Origin: Candidatus Hodarchaeota archaeon
GTDB lineage: Archaea; Asgardarchaeota; Heimdallarchaeia; Hodarchaeales; YT1-039
Direction: 5' to 3'
Assembly (NCBI GenBank): GCA_016840025.1
Contig: JAEOTF010000479.1
Coordinates: 19,586-83,585 of the forward strand
DNA length: 64,000 bases
Shown here: in pieces, positions 37,631 to 47,961 of the stretch
Position numbering within the stretch: the first letter of the stretch is position 1
Layout: every line of letters begins with the position of its first letter
Notes under the pieces: generated by a model
Told to the model about the DNA's origin: nothing
Seen by the model: the letters and a program-made list of their open reading frames with translations, nothing else
Database searches by the model: none
Position numbers and translations under genes: made by a program

Positions 37631-38548
37631 TTATAAAAGTAAAAGACTCAAGTTTGCTATCAAAAGGGCAGTAACTCGTCCAAGCACAAGACCGAGTGAT
37701 GTAACCCAGGAAAAACGAGCCAATGACTTTTTCATCCCACTTTGTCGAGTTATTATTTTGGGAGTACGGAGATAGCGAAAGAGCATAAATCCACCATATA
37801 ACCCCAATACACTATCTAAGGGAAGTATTCCAACTAAGATCCCGAGAATAAGGAGACTGTAGTTTATCACCGTATAAATCTGCAAGTTTGTTACTGTGGG
37901 GGAGATTCCGAATACTACTGGTAATGATCTTACATTGTTTGCTTTGTCCCCCTTAACATCACGTAAATCCCCCATAGTCGTGGTCAAGAACATTAATGTT
38001 AGGAAAAAGGGCAATAGAATTAGAAAAATTGGTGATACAGAGTTTTTTACAGTAGTATAACTGATCAAAGGCACGAAGGACCAACCATAAGCCACAAAGA
38101 ATGGCTTAATGATGTAACTCTTCATGCGAAATCGGGAATATACGATACCAGAAAATACTGGTCCTGCCAACATGAGTAATAATGCCAGTAGTCGTCCAAA
38201 TAATAGTAGAGGAATGATGCTAATACCTAGCATAATTGATAAAAAAATCTTACATTCACGTACAGATAATTCTCCTGTCACTAAAGGTCTCTTGGGGGCA
38301 TTAATCAGATCTTCTTCTAGGTCGGTTAGTTGGTTGTAACCATAGGAAAATGCTGCAATAGCAGCTATGGAGATTAGGGCGATTACACTAAGATAAAGGG
38401 ATTTCCACGTTAGTCCGGCATAAAAAATACCGACTAGTGCATTGGTAATCCCCATGATTACTACGCTAGGTCTGACTAGTTTTGAGTAAGAATGAAGAAG
38501 GTAACGCCAATTAGTAGCTCTTACAATATCATTTTTTGTAGTAAACAT
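37631..38548 (-). CDS. UbiA-family polyprenyl transferase
   Basis: This 305-aa multi-pass membrane protein (about nine hydrophobic segments) has the two aspartate motifs of the UbiA family. The first is NQLTDLEED (about residue 91 on), followed by APKRPLVTGELS; the second is DLRDVKGDKANNVRSLPV. These bind Mg2+ and prenyl diphosphate. In archaea one member makes digeranylgeranylglyceryl phosphate for ether lipids, while others prenylate quinones or haem. The motif KANNVRSLPVVFG fits several branches, so the substrate is left open. It is a single gene, convergent with the small gene at 37361. Confidence 0.88.
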   Translation of the reverse strand: MFTTKNDIVRATNWRYLLHSYSKLVRPSVVIMGITNALVGIFYAGLTWKSLYLSVIALISIAAIAAFSYGYNQLTDLEEDLINAPKRPLVTGELSVRECKIFLSIMLGISIIPLLLFGRLLALLLMLAGPVFSGIVYSRFRMKSYIIKPFFVAYGWSFVPLISYTTVKNSVSPIFLILLPFFLTLMFLTTTMGDLRDVKGDKANNVRSLPVVFGISPTVTNLQIYTVINYSLLILGILVGILPLDSVLGLYGGFMLFRYLRTPKIITRQSGMKKSLARFSWVTSLGLVLGRVTALLIANLSLLLL

Positions 38549-38645
38549 AATTTTTCATATCTCCGGTTTCCCCACCTTATACTGTGCTTTTAAAGATCCA
38601 AAAAATAAGAATATTGAGGAAATTCCTAAATTAGTTCATTTTTAA

Positions 38646-39560
38646 CTACTTTCTTTTACATTCCTTTCGAATATAATGAATTGCTGTTGAAACTTTCTTT
38701 TTCAGACGTGGATCAGGAACTGTGTGGAGATTTCTGGTTTGTAAGACTTTTTTACAGGCTATCTCAACAATAGCATGTCCATAAATTTCAGGGTCCTTAG
38801 GAATTTGTTTTTTATGCTCTAAATACTTACAAAGCCATTGGCTAAATTCAAGAATTTTCTTCTTCTGCTGTGGACTTACCTCTAATCCTGCAATCAACCG
38901 TCCTATTTGAAATCTAATGACGTCAAAGGTATCCGTATTCCCCCGAGTTTTATAGAAACTTTTGAAAGCGCCGCACTGGACTGCTTTGAATTTTGCTGCA
39001 GCTATCTTATTTTTATCTATACTAAATCCTAATTCTTCATTTATTTCCTGAAGAGTCTTCCAAGGGATAGTACGACAAGAAACTCGTAGTAAAGCTTCAA
39101 GATATCCAAGAATCCGGCAGAGAACTTTTTCATCTGCCATGACTTTAGATGGATCAGTAGCATGAAGCTCAGCGATTGCTTGATCAATTAAGGATTCGGG
39201 GAACCATTGCGCGAGTAAACAGGAAAACCGAAGGTTTCGTTGAAAAGTCTTGGAAGCAAGATTATTTTCTTTAGAAGAAATGCGTTCATGAAGGTGTTTG
39301 AGCTTAGTGTAGTCTCTGGATGTATACTTAGCGCTAGAAGGACGACCTATTTTGCTACCCAGTTGCCAACGAAGCGGTTTCATGCCAGTTAAGTCATAAG
39401 AACGCTCTTCAAATTGTGGAGCACTCTCTTCTCTCATATTATTTTCTTCCTCATTTTGTGGTAAAGTGTGCGTATAACCCATCTCACGAGCAAGCACCTG
39501 AGTTAATGAGGAAGATGTATCTTGGTCTTTCTTTTTTGGTCCCATGTTAAACCAAGCCAC
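38646..39560 (-). CDS. TFB/TFIIB-like cyclin-fold protein without zinc ribbon
   Basis: In this 304-aa protein, a linker-like segment (WQLGSKIGRPSSAKYTSRDY, about residues 65-84) and a following KLKHLHERIS resemble the B-reader/linker of archaeal TFB. Two helical repeats follow. The first includes FPESLIDQAIAELH and RTIPWKTLQEINEELGFS; the second includes VIRFQIGRLIAGLEVSPQQKKKILEFSQ. The N-terminal zinc ribbon that recruits RNA polymerase in TFB is missing, replaced by a Glu/Ser-rich tail. It may be a divergent initiation factor or a modulator competing with TFB. The family call rests on pattern resemblance and is not certain. Confidence 0.55.
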   Translation of the reverse strand: MAWFNMGPKKKDQDTSSSLTQVLAREMGYTHTLPQNEEENNMREESAPQFEERSYDLTGMKPLRWQLGSKIGRPSSAKYTSRDYTKLKHLHERISSKENNLASKTFQRNLRFSCLLAQWFPESLIDQAIAELHATDPSKVMADEKVLCRILGYLEALLRVSCRTIPWKTLQEINEELGFSIDKNKIAAAKFKAVQCGAFKSFYKTRGNTDTFDVIRFQIGRLIAGLEVSPQQKKKILEFSQWLCKYLEHKKQIPKDPEIYGHAIVEIACKKVLQTRNLHTVPDPRLKKKVSTAIHYIRKECKRK

Positions 39561-39836
39561 TCTTTCTATCCAAAAAGTGATTTAACCCTTTAAAAGCGGA
39601 GACAGACACCTCCCTCCAATTAATGACTAGTCAAAAATCATTAAAATATCTTCTCTAATCCTTATTGAATTTAAACAATGAAAACAATCTTCAGTTTGGG
39701 ATTATGGGTAACTGAGTAATGATATTCAGCAATTGAAGGAAAATACCTTAGATGTTGAGAATCAAGAATTGTCAAATTTGTTGAAAAAGGACTTCTGACA
39801 TTTTTAAATGGTAAGCAAGCGATAATATGATAGAAG
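39561..39836. other. Intergenic region between divergent genes
   Basis: These 276 bases separate the TFB-like gene from the plus-strand membrane-protein pair. The region is AT-rich and presumably bears both promoters; no other element was recognised. Confidence 0.4.
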
Positions 39837-40922
39837 TTGACTTCATATTATAGATTATTTCCCTTTTTTTGGATAATAGGGATCGTTCTGGCGTTTTTTT
39901 ATCATTTATCTGTCTTGCCGCCTGTCCAAGGAACCGAAGCTGCGATAGATACAGAAACTATTGATTTAGGGATAGAAACCACGTTTTCACTTTCCAATAT
40001 GTCATACATTGAATTTGAGCGGTCATTTACGTTATCTCAGAAGCGGGAAATCTATCTGATTGAGGTAAAATGTCAATCCTCTGAAAATTGTATTGAAAAA
40101 GTCATTATAAATGCGACACTAAATGGTGTTATCACTAAGAAGACCTTTTGGGATTCTACTCAAAACTATTCGGCATTTCATTCTTTTTTTGCTGGATCAA
40201 CCCTAAATCTTAAGTTAAATGAATCCAGTCCGATTTTCTATCTCTCTAATCTTTTGAAACTGACCTTCCAAGTGGAGTGCTCTTCCGTTTTTCAAACACG
40301 AGGGGATTTTATTATAGAGAAGGTAGTGTTAAAAACACTGACCCCACCAACTATCACATCAGCCACTACAGGACAAATTTATCTCCCTTTAGAAGCTTCT
40401 GAAGGCCAGTGGTATATTCCACCGCTTTCTATTCTCTTAGAACGAAGTTTACACACACGCATTTTTACTCATATTCCTGAAAATATACGCCTTCAACTCT
40501 CACTCGAAGTTATTCCCTTAGATCTACCTCTCTCAGCTGTTTCTATTATCGTTTCAACAAATCAAAATTCTGTTCAAAGCGGTTCATATACAAGAAATGA
40601 ACCAAATAAAGTAGTTTTTGTAGATATAAAGAAAGGAGAAGAATTAAACTTAGAAGTAAGATTTCGTCCTTCAACTGAAACGAAAAACAATATCTTAAAA
40701 TTCTCTATTGGTATGACTGCGGCTCTAGCTTCTCTTTCTTCTAACGAAAATATACAAGAGGAATCTCCTATTTATGATATTATTCCTGTACAGCTTAGTA
40801 TACTAGAGTTCCTTCGAATAGCTTGTTTAGTAATTCCTCTCTTTATGTTCTATAAACACAGAAAAAACGCGACCTCTACCAATCAATCTCTTTCTATTAA
40901 AGAAATTTCAGAAGAGGATTAA
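39837..40922 (+). CDS. Secreted/anchored protein of unknown function
   Basis: This 361-aa protein is read from a TTG at 39837; no ATG in frame precedes the signal peptide. The signal segment is about residues 7-28 (FPFFWIIGIVLAFFYHLSVL). An extracytoplasmic beta-rich region with a few sequons follows. A C-terminal transmembrane helix (ILEFLRIACLVIPLFMFYKH, about 322-341) precedes a short cytoplasmic tail. No catalytic motif was seen. It is followed two bases later by 40924-41427, so the two products probably act together. Confidence 0.65.
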   Translation: MTSYYRLFPFFWIIGIVLAFFYHLSVLPPVQGTEAAIDTETIDLGIETTFSLSNMSYIEFERSFTLSQKREIYLIEVKCQSSENCIEKVIINATLNGVITKKTFWDSTQNYSAFHSFFAGSTLNLKLNESSPIFYLSNLLKLTFQVECSSVFQTRGDFIIEKVVLKTLTPPTITSATTGQIYLPLEASEGQWYIPPLSILLERSLHTRIFTHIPENIRLQLSLEVIPLDLPLSAVSIIVSTNQNSVQSGSYTRNEPNKVVFVDIKKGEELNLEVRFRPSTETKNNILKFSIGMTAALASLSSNENIQEESPIYDIIPVQLSILEFLRIACLVIPLFMFYKHRKNATSTNQSLSIKEISEED

Positions 40923-40923
40923 A

Positions 40924-41427
40924 ATGAATGTTAAAAATATTCTTCTAGCACTTTTTGGATTAGTCGGAGCACAATATATCGGTTACACTCTTTGGGAGTC
41001 ATTAATTCTCTTCAACCTCCTATTGATAGTTGGAATACTAAGTGAAGCTCTTTTTTCTAAAAATAAAGATTTAATTAGCTTAGATACCCCTCTTTGGGAG
41101 TCAGAACTTGCTTTAAAAGAAGGAATATGGGTTAATCGTAATAAACCGAACTCAATACTTATTTTTTACCATGTAAAACACTATCCTCAGGATTATAACT
41201 TATCCAATATATTAGATTTAGCACGATTTAGGTTTCAAGTTATAGAAATTGGCAATTCTACATTTCTTAGGTTTTCTATTAAAGTGCCTAGTCACTGTAA
41301 TGATTTAGGTTTATTTTTTAGAGAAAAAAACCATGAATTGCTGGGAACATTGAAACAGCTGATACCTGGACTTGCCATTCTCCCAATTACTTATAGGCAA
41401 TTGATACGAATTCAAGGATTTGTATAG
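40924..41427 (+). CDS. Small membrane protein, partner of the preceding gene
   Basis: This 167-aa protein has two N-terminal hydrophobic helices (residues about 5-22 and 25-42) followed by a soluble alpha/beta domain of about 120 residues with strands SILIFYHVKHY and STFLRFSIKVP. The ATG lies directly after the stop of 39837-40922, which indicates one operon. The topology puts most of the soluble domain on one side of the membrane. The family was not recognised. Confidence 0.65.
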   Translation: MNVKNILLALFGLVGAQYIGYTLWESLILFNLLLIVGILSEALFSKNKDLISLDTPLWESELALKEGIWVNRNKPNSILIFYHVKHYPQDYNLSNILDLARFRFQVIEIGNSTFLRFSIKVPSHCNDLGLFFREKNHELLGTLKQLIPGLAILPITYRQLIRIQGFV

Positions 41428-41534
41428 ATATTATTGACGCATGATTTGTACAGGTCTTCTTTAGGGCTTTTAGAGCAATTAAATCATCTTTAGATTATTA
41501 AAAATTGAAAGAATTGAGGTAAGTTGAAGTAGAA

Positions 41535-41720
41535 ATGACCAGCACATTCCAAGCTTCACATGAGAAAGCTGAGGACCTTTTGGATAATAACCTAGAAATT
41601 TGTCAATTTTGTGGTCGTCCTTTATGTCCCTTTTGCTGGAATCATACAGACAGACTTCCTGAAGACTCTCAAGTTTGGGAATGTTCCAGTTCAACTTGTA
41701 GACATCAATTTAATTTCTAG
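41535..41720 (+). CDS. Small zinc-ribbon-like protein
   Basis: This 61-aa protein has three cysteine pairs: CQFCGRPLCPFC (two CxxC spaced by four residues) and C-x4-C in CSSSTC near the C-terminus, arranged as a zinc-binding knuckle or ribbon. A short acidic helix precedes them. It follows the membrane-protein pair on the same strand after about 110 bases and is convergent with the giant Ig gene. It could bind protein or nucleic acid. Confidence 0.55.
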   Translation: MTSTFQASHEKAEDLLDNNLEICQFCGRPLCPFCWNHTDRLPEDSQVWECSSSTCRHQFNF

Positions 41721-41766
41721 ATACTATTTTTCTTATTTTTTATCACAGTAATTGGGATGCAGTTTC

Positions 41767-44700
41767 TTAAATGATTTTCTTTCTTCGCCAATTAACCAGA
41801 AAATTGCCCATAAGAATTACTAAGGAAAATCCAAGTGCTCCAACTAATAAAGATGGAGAACTATTACCTTTTGATTCAGAAGGTAAACTTTTTGAGGTTA
41901 ATTCCCCAATATTAGATGAAGTTGTTTCATCCAAGCGGGGAGTTATTTTACCAAGCTCATATCTGCTTTCAATACCATGAATGTCAGTAGCAACCGACCA
42001 TAGAAAATAAGTGCCCTCTGATAGTTCAACAGAAGTATGCCATACACTGTCTGTAAAAGTTAAAGAGTAATCAGTCGAATTCACATAAAGAATTACTGAT
42101 TCAATCCCTGACAAATCAGTCACAAGCATTTCAACCTCTAATAAAAGAGGTGAGTGCAATTCAGCAAGAATATTCTTAGAAGGATAAATATTAAGGAATT
42201 CTGGGCCTTTTCCATTCACAACAAAGGTGAAATTGTTTATATTTGCCGCACCTGCTTTATCCGTAGCGATAACTTCTACTAAATAAGTTCCTGGTGCATG
42301 AAAGCGTAATTCACCAGTTGCAGTGTTATTCGCTGCCAAATCAACTGTTATCGTTTCATTTAGTCTGATAATGGATATATCCCCTATTCCTAGGCTGTCA
42401 AACGCGGTGATGGCGTAATTTGCGACTTCACCATCATCAAGGCTTAGACGATCCCAATTAACATTTAATGTGGGTACTGAATTGGTAGAAATAACAAAAA
42501 CAGCCAAATCATTATATATTATCCATGTCCCATTGTTTAATTGAAGTTGTACCGATATTGTATAAGTAGCAAGTGGAAAATTTTCATTAAGATATATTGT
42601 TGCGGCTAATGAGGGATTAGAGACATTTAATATTTCTTCATAGATGAAATTTTCTGTTAGAATAATCAATTTCGTCTTAGGGGTAAAAGTAGGGTCAAGC
42701 TTGGAAATTTCAATGTTGATTTTTTCACCTAAAGCTGCATCAAAAGTAGATATCAGTATATTGGGATCATTAATTGCTCCAGTTTCAAGATCTAAAATAC
42801 CCATAGTAACATTCTTTGTATGATATGTATCTCCAAGATACTCAGCTTTGATACTATATGTACTGGGCAGAGCTATTTTCTTTTCCGCATAAAAACTGCC
42901 ATATTCGGTACTGGTTACCACTAAGAACTCTTCCCATTCTTCTGTTTCTGTACCATTCCAAGAAAGAATAACTAGGGCATCTTGGATGGCGTTACCAGTG
43001 TTAGATACCAAAGAGCCTTGTATAATCGCAGTACTCGATTTAGTAATTATACAGCTTTCCAAAGAAATTGTTACGCCTGTTTTAATGATTGAAATCGCAC
43101 GCTTGTCTTGTTTAGAAGCCACATATGGATTATCTTCAATGACAATCTTTAATGTGTATTCTCCTGGAGGACCATAATGGTTTTGGACGTCTTGAAGCCA
43201 ACGGATCTCTAAAACTGCATAACCTGATTCATTAGTTTCAACAGTACCCCAAATATCCCAATAGATGCCAGTTAGTGAGGTTGAAAAGGTAATTGGTATC
43301 CTTGGAATGGCTTTTCCTTGAATATCTGATACATATGCACACCAACGGATGTTTGTGCCATATTCAATAATTGAATCATCTATTTTAGGCTCGAGAGATG
43401 CAGTACCTTTAGATACGATAAGTTCTGCACTAATAGAAGAGGCTGCATAAGTAATATTACCATAACAGTCAAAATAGAGTGTATAGGTACCTTCAGGAAA
43501 GCGAGTATGAAATTGGAAAGTTGTGTGTCCTTCACTATTACTCCTATTCACATGGTCAAAATAGGTAGTTTGTTCTTTCTGGACGTAGAAATGCACGTCT
43601 ATATCCTTCAAAGACGTTCCTGATAATGTCGTTATAGAAACCGAGATACTTTGCAGCTCTCCATAGGTTGTATGAAATTCAGTCTCTTCGAGAGAGACAA
43701 CAGTTTGTTTTTGAGTAACAAGGAGTTCTCCTTGCCAAGATCCTGATTGATAGTGCGTATTTCCATTGAAGACTATTTTAACAGTGTAATTTCCTGGTAG
43801 AAAGTCTAATGCGAAGAAGAAAAGTACAACTCCAGAATTGTTAGACTCTTCTGTTGCAAGTAGAAGCCATTGATTATTATAAAAGATAGTTAAAGACATA
43901 TCTAGTGGATCCGAGATAGCGGTGCCCGTAGGAGTAGCCAAACTCGCATTTAGTATAATATTAGATTCATATTCGCTTTCTAATGAGCCCCAAGAAGTAA
44001 AAATTTCATTTTTATGAATTTCCACTTCGATCGTAGTCGAAATTGCCTCATAATAGATTGAACCTGAATATGCAGCTTTTATCAGGTAAATTCCAGGTGT
44101 GAGTTTATTAAACCATGAAAACCAACTTCTTCCGTTATCATCTGTCGTACTTGTACCCAAGGATGTCCACGTAATTCCTTGGTCTCCCGATATCATAAAT
44201 TCTACAGGAATTTGGAAAATAGGATCCCCCAGCTCATCTTGTACATCTGCAGTTATTGTACAATTTTCATGGTAATACAATTCTGCATGAGAGAGTGTCA
44301 GTTGAGTTGTACTGCGAACAAGAAGGGTGTGAAAGACCTGCACATCCCGATAATAACTAGCTTGTCCTTGGGTTTCACAGGTGATATTATACGTTCCTGG
44401 TGAGAGTGAAAAGGTGAAAAAGGCCTTTCCATCTGCTGATGTTGTTGTAACCACTCGTTCGCCACCATCAACTGACAATTCAACAGTTAAACCGATTACA
44501 GGACCTTCATAAAAACCTTCAACGGTCACCTGCCCAGTTATCCCACTACCTGCATAAATGGAAGCAGGTAAATCCAAAGTAACGTTAAGCGGTTCAAGAA
44601 CAGTAATATCGTAAGTAAAATTTTCTGCTAAGACGTAATTACCTCGGGTTTGGACTGTGAATGTATGAAGCCCTCGTGTTTGAAAATTTACGATGTGCTG

Positions 44701-47094
44701 AAATATACCTGCGGATTCCCAAGTTGAAATAGCTGTATGATCTATAAATAAGCGATATTCCTCACTAACTTCACCTTCAATGAGTACATTTGTCTGTACT
44801 TCGGCTTCATTAACCCAATTGGTGAGAGTTACCTCCGCTTTGACATGTATAGTGGCTTCTGTAAATATCATATCTCCAACTGGATTAGCGGCGCGTACAG
44901 AGATATTTCCCTTGAAACTCGGAATCTCCCAAACCCAACTGCCTTGCCCATCGGGGTCAAGAGTTAGAATCCCAATAGTGTACCAAGGGGGTAGGGATGC
45001 ATTCAATGGGCTCCAGCTTAGTTCTATTTCCTCATAGGGTGTACCTTCAATCTGGATTGAAGTCGTTTCTCCGCCTATAAGGGAAGTTGTCATTGTCATG
45101 TGAAGAGGTACGCGCACAGTAAGCGTGCATGCGCCAGAATTATTTGCTGGCAACCTGAACTGGGAATAATCCCCTGCGAATTGAGCCTCAATCACATGCA
45201 AGCCTATAGTAGCATCGAGAGGGATAGTATAATCATAAGTAAAACTACCATTTTCCATTGTAGTGAGGGTTGCAAAGAGTTGCCCGTTGTCCCACAATGT
45301 TACCAATAAACCAGCCACTCCTTGTCCAGTTTCGTCTAATAAGTGTCCATTTATACATACAGTCTTTCCTTGGACAACATTAGTACAGTTCGGGATGAGA
45401 ACATCAAAATAAGGCTCCGAAAAGATCGTTAGTGACAGACTTTGATTGCCAGAATGATAATTTTCCGTTCCTTCATACTCCCAAAGGAGGGTAAGAGGTC
45501 CAAGATCATGCATTAATGAAACAGAATATGTATAATCTGCAGGATTAGCTAAGTTAGTCGTCCATATTATGGTACTATTTTGATAACAAAGGTTTAAAAT
45601 ACCTTCATTGATAACTACGGAGTCGGATAACACGGTACAATTAAGAACCGCGTCCATACCCCGCTGAATACTAGTAGGGTAGGTAAGTGCGAATTCTATG
45701 TCGCCCCGTACGGGTATTTGGGTAAAAACAGTCGTTTCCGTACAATAGGGCTCGAGTGAAGTTACTTCAATTTCAATCTGGTGTATTCCGCCTGCTGTTC
45801 CTTCTGGAATCTGCCATTCAAAATGTATTGTACCATTTGCATCAGTAGTCTTTGGTCCTAATGTTAATGGGATACTTAGATCTCGAACAGTTATATTCGC
45901 CTGAACAGACCGTGTGGGCATATCGGTCTCGACAGAATAAGTTGTTAAATAAACAATATCTCCTACACTATATTCATCCGCATTAAATTCATGGATAATT
46001 GATATTGTATCAATAATTATCGCAAAAAGCCTTTCTTGAGCTACAATCTCGCCTGTTAAAGGAGAAAAGAGGGTTAGCTCAAATTCAATGTCTCCTAATA
46101 AGTACGAGTAGTCTGGCATAAAAAGAAAGGAGTAGTCGCGGGAAGTAACGGTCGTATCATCCAGTAATACTTGTGTACTATTTTGGATCGTTTTTAATGT
46201 GAGTTGGTGAGCAGTTGGGTCATCACCGTCTATAAAGGCATTAAGAAGCAAATTACCCTCTTCTCGATTCAATACAGTTGTATTAGCGCTTAATGATAAC
46301 GAATAACCATTAATAAGTATCTGAAGATTACATATCCCATTAGAGGGAGCGTGGTCGGCTTCAAGCGATCCTGTATAACGGGCTTCGATCAAATGGATCC
46401 CAGAAGAATACCAGGTGGGGATATTAAATGTAAAACTGGTGACATAGGTAACAGTGGCTTGAGGAATTATATCCTGCATTTGAAGAACAATATTTTCTGT
46501 ATTATCTACAAGACTGATGTATCCTCCAGAGAAAAAGGGAAAAGCGCCCCCAAGGATCGTAATAGAAACCGTAAAAGTAACAGAAGAGGTCTGCCAAGCA
46601 ATTGTAACGTTAGGTATGATTGTTATCTCGGTTTCCCATGCACCAGTAGGTACAGGATCGCCTACACTAACTTCAGTGGTAGCTAAAGAAGGTTCGTATC
46701 CAATTGTCCCTTCATATGTAGCAATAAAGGTACACCATCCCGTGGGGGTCCAAGGTTGGGCCACCCATTCGAGAACAATTGTTCCATCAACTATTTCACC
46801 AGAAACAGCGTAAAAATAGTCTGTGGATTCCCTTACAGTGACATGCCCATTAGGAACAGGATTCCCATTGGCAGATATATGGATTGTAAAGCTTACTGAA
46901 TCAAACGTATGAATTTCAGTTCTATCTGGAAAAATCTCCGTTATAGTAGGCTGATCACTCTGTAGAACAGCTTCAACAGAGTCACTTCCCCCAGCCATAA
47001 AACTGATTATTAGAATTATGAATAGGAATATAAGTCCGTTTAATGGTTTTATCAGTCTATTCAAGGTGCTGCACCTTTTCGTTCTTTCACTCAT
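41767..47094 (-). CDS. Giant Ig-like-repeat surface protein (1775 aa)
   Basis: It has an N-terminal signal segment (GLIFLFIILIISFMAGG, about residues 20-36). About fifteen Ig-like modules of about 100 residues follow, with recurring turns such as DDNGRSWFSW, NESGYAVLEI and ENGSFTYDY and closing phrases like PGIYLIKAAYSG, the Big/Ig-like repeat pattern of archaeal adhesins. Near the C-terminus are an Ig module (VPTLNVNWDRLSLDDGE) and a transmembrane helix (LLVGALGFSLVILMGNFLVNW), with only RRKKII inside. It lacks the long conserved tail of the SBBP family. It is convergent with 41535-41720 and divergent from the cluster at 47185. Confidence 0.88.
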   Translation of the reverse strand: MSERTKRCSTLNRLIKPLNGLIFLFIILIISFMAGGSDSVEAVLQSDQPTITEIFPDRTEIHTFDSVSFTIHISANGNPVPNGHVTVRESTDYFYAVSGEIVDGTIVLEWVAQPWTPTGWCTFIATYEGTIGYEPSLATTEVSVGDPVPTGAWETEITIIPNVTIAWQTSSVTFTVSITILGGAFPFFSGGYISLVDNTENIVLQMQDIIPQATVTYVTSFTFNIPTWYSSGIHLIEARYTGSLEADHAPSNGICNLQILINGYSLSLSANTTVLNREEGNLLLNAFIDGDDPTAHQLTLKTIQNSTQVLLDDTTVTSRDYSFLFMPDYSYLLGDIEFELTLFSPLTGEIVAQERLFAIIIDTISIIHEFNADEYSVGDIVYLTTYSVETDMPTRSVQANITVRDLSIPLTLGPKTTDANGTIHFEWQIPEGTAGGIHQIEIEVTSLEPYCTETTVFTQIPVRGDIEFALTYPTSIQRGMDAVLNCTVLSDSVVINEGILNLCYQNSTIIWTTNLANPADYTYSVSLMHDLGPLTLLWEYEGTENYHSGNQSLSLTIFSEPYFDVLIPNCTNVVQGKTVCINGHLLDETGQGVAGLLVTLWDNGQLFATLTTMENGSFTYDYTIPLDATIGLHVIEAQFAGDYSQFRLPANNSGACTLTVRVPLHMTMTTSLIGGETTSIQIEGTPYEEIELSWSPLNASLPPWYTIGILTLDPDGQGSWVWEIPSFKGNISVRAANPVGDMIFTEATIHVKAEVTLTNWVNEAEVQTNVLIEGEVSEEYRLFIDHTAISTWESAGIFQHIVNFQTRGLHTFTVQTRGNYVLAENFTYDITVLEPLNVTLDLPASIYAGSGITGQVTVEGFYEGPVIGLTVELSVDGGERVVTTTSADGKAFFTFSLSPGTYNITCETQGQASYYRDVQVFHTLLVRSTTQLTLSHAELYYHENCTITADVQDELGDPIFQIPVEFMISGDQGITWTSLGTSTTDDNGRSWFSWFNKLTPGIYLIKAAYSGSIYYEAISTTIEVEIHKNEIFTSWGSLESEYESNIILNASLATPTGTAISDPLDMSLTIFYNNQWLLLATEESNNSGVVLFFFALDFLPGNYTVKIVFNGNTHYQSGSWQGELLVTQKQTVVSLEETEFHTTYGELQSISVSITTLSGTSLKDIDVHFYVQKEQTTYFDHVNRSNSEGHTTFQFHTRFPEGTYTLYFDCYGNITYAASSISAELIVSKGTASLEPKIDDSIIEYGTNIRWCAYVSDIQGKAIPRIPITFSTSLTGIYWDIWGTVETNESGYAVLEIRWLQDVQNHYGPPGEYTLKIVIEDNPYVASKQDKRAISIIKTGVTISLESCIITKSSTAIIQGSLVSNTGNAIQDALVILSWNGTETEEWEEFLVVTSTEYGSFYAEKKIALPSTYSIKAEYLGDTYHTKNVTMGILDLETGAINDPNILISTFDAALGEKINIEISKLDPTFTPKTKLIILTENFIYEEILNVSNPSLAATIYLNENFPLATYTISVQLQLNNGTWIIYNDLAVFVISTNSVPTLNVNWDRLSLDDGEVANYAITAFDSLGIGDISIIRLNETITVDLAANNTATGELRFHAPGTYLVEVIATDKAGAANINNFTFVVNGKGPEFLNIYPSKNILAELHSPLLLEVEMLVTDLSGIESVILYVNSTDYSLTFTDSVWHTSVELSEGTYFLWSVATDIHGIESRYELGKITPRLDETTSSNIGELTSKSLPSESKGNSSPSLLVGALGFSLVILMGNFLVNWRRKKII

Positions 47095-47184
47095 CCCTAG
47101 AGTTTTTAATCACCTGAAAAGTGGCAGTTAATGTTTTTCTGAGCTTTATATATACAAACAGATGGGGGGATTGAGTGAAAAATA

Positions 47185-47961
47185 ATGTTCAAAGTAAGAT
47201 CTACAAACAATCCTGAATTAATCCAGGATGATCGTTTTTCGCCCAAAACAAACATCATTTCTCTCTTCCCAAAGAATGAAACACAACAGAAAGAGCACTG
47301 TTTTTTCCAAGATGTTACCTGGAAGATTCGTACATACAAAATTCCTCAAAAAAAGCATGTTCTCCTTCACCTTCTGATTGATACCACTTCTCATACAATT
47401 ATAGCTGCTTGTATCTCTGAAATGTACTGTGTATTACCTACCAACGAACGTAATGTTAAAACAATATCGAAAATTGTTCGGTTGGGGGATATTAAAATTC
47501 AAAAGCGGATTGTTCGGGTTGTTTTCGACAAAGATGACTTAAAACAAGAATTTATGGGTGTTTTGTTGCTTGCTCAAATCATGGTATCCTTTAAAGTAAT
47601 TGGTAGGCTCAATAAAAGCCAAATTTCTGAAGCCTTGAAAACTCTTGAAGAAAAAAGACGGTTTTTCACAGATGTGCTAAAAGCAAGTGAGTGTCAAATC
47701 AAACGATTAACCAGAAAGGAGCAATTACATTACATGGAAGAAGGGGAGATAAATGTAAATGATGTCATATTATTTGAAAATTCAAAGGATCTCTTATCTT
47801 TCCTTCCAAAACAGAGTAATGCTTCAGAATCTACTATGCAAACACTTTTCACTCAGACTTCTGAAAATGTTCCTAATATCTTCCAACGCTTCTTTTATCT
47901 ACCTTCTGAAAGAACCTCATCAATAGATAAAGAGCAAAAGAATTGCAAGGAAGTGATATAA
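47185..47961 (+). CDS. Hypothetical protein, first gene of a three-gene cluster
   Basis: This 258-aa soluble protein has no recognised motif. The N-terminal half is beta-rich (VTWKIRTYKIPQKKHVLLHL, TIIAACISEMY). The middle is helical with a basic coiled segment (ISEALKTLEEKRRFFTDVLK), and the C-terminus is low-complexity and Ser/Thr/Gln-rich. The stop abuts the next gene's ATG at 47962, so the three genes 47185-48985 are co-transcribed. The promoter lies in the 90 bases shared with the divergent giant gene. Confidence 0.6.
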   Translation: MFKVRSTNNPELIQDDRFSPKTNIISLFPKNETQQKEHCFFQDVTWKIRTYKIPQKKHVLLHLLIDTTSHTIIAACISEMYCVLPTNERNVKTISKIVRLGDIKIQKRIVRVVFDKDDLKQEFMGVLLLAQIMVSFKVIGRLNKSQISEALKTLEEKRRFFTDVLKASECQIKRLTRKEQLHYMEEGEINVNDVILFENSKDLLSFLPKQSNASESTMQTLFTQTSENVPNIFQRFFYLPSERTSSIDKEQKNCKEVI

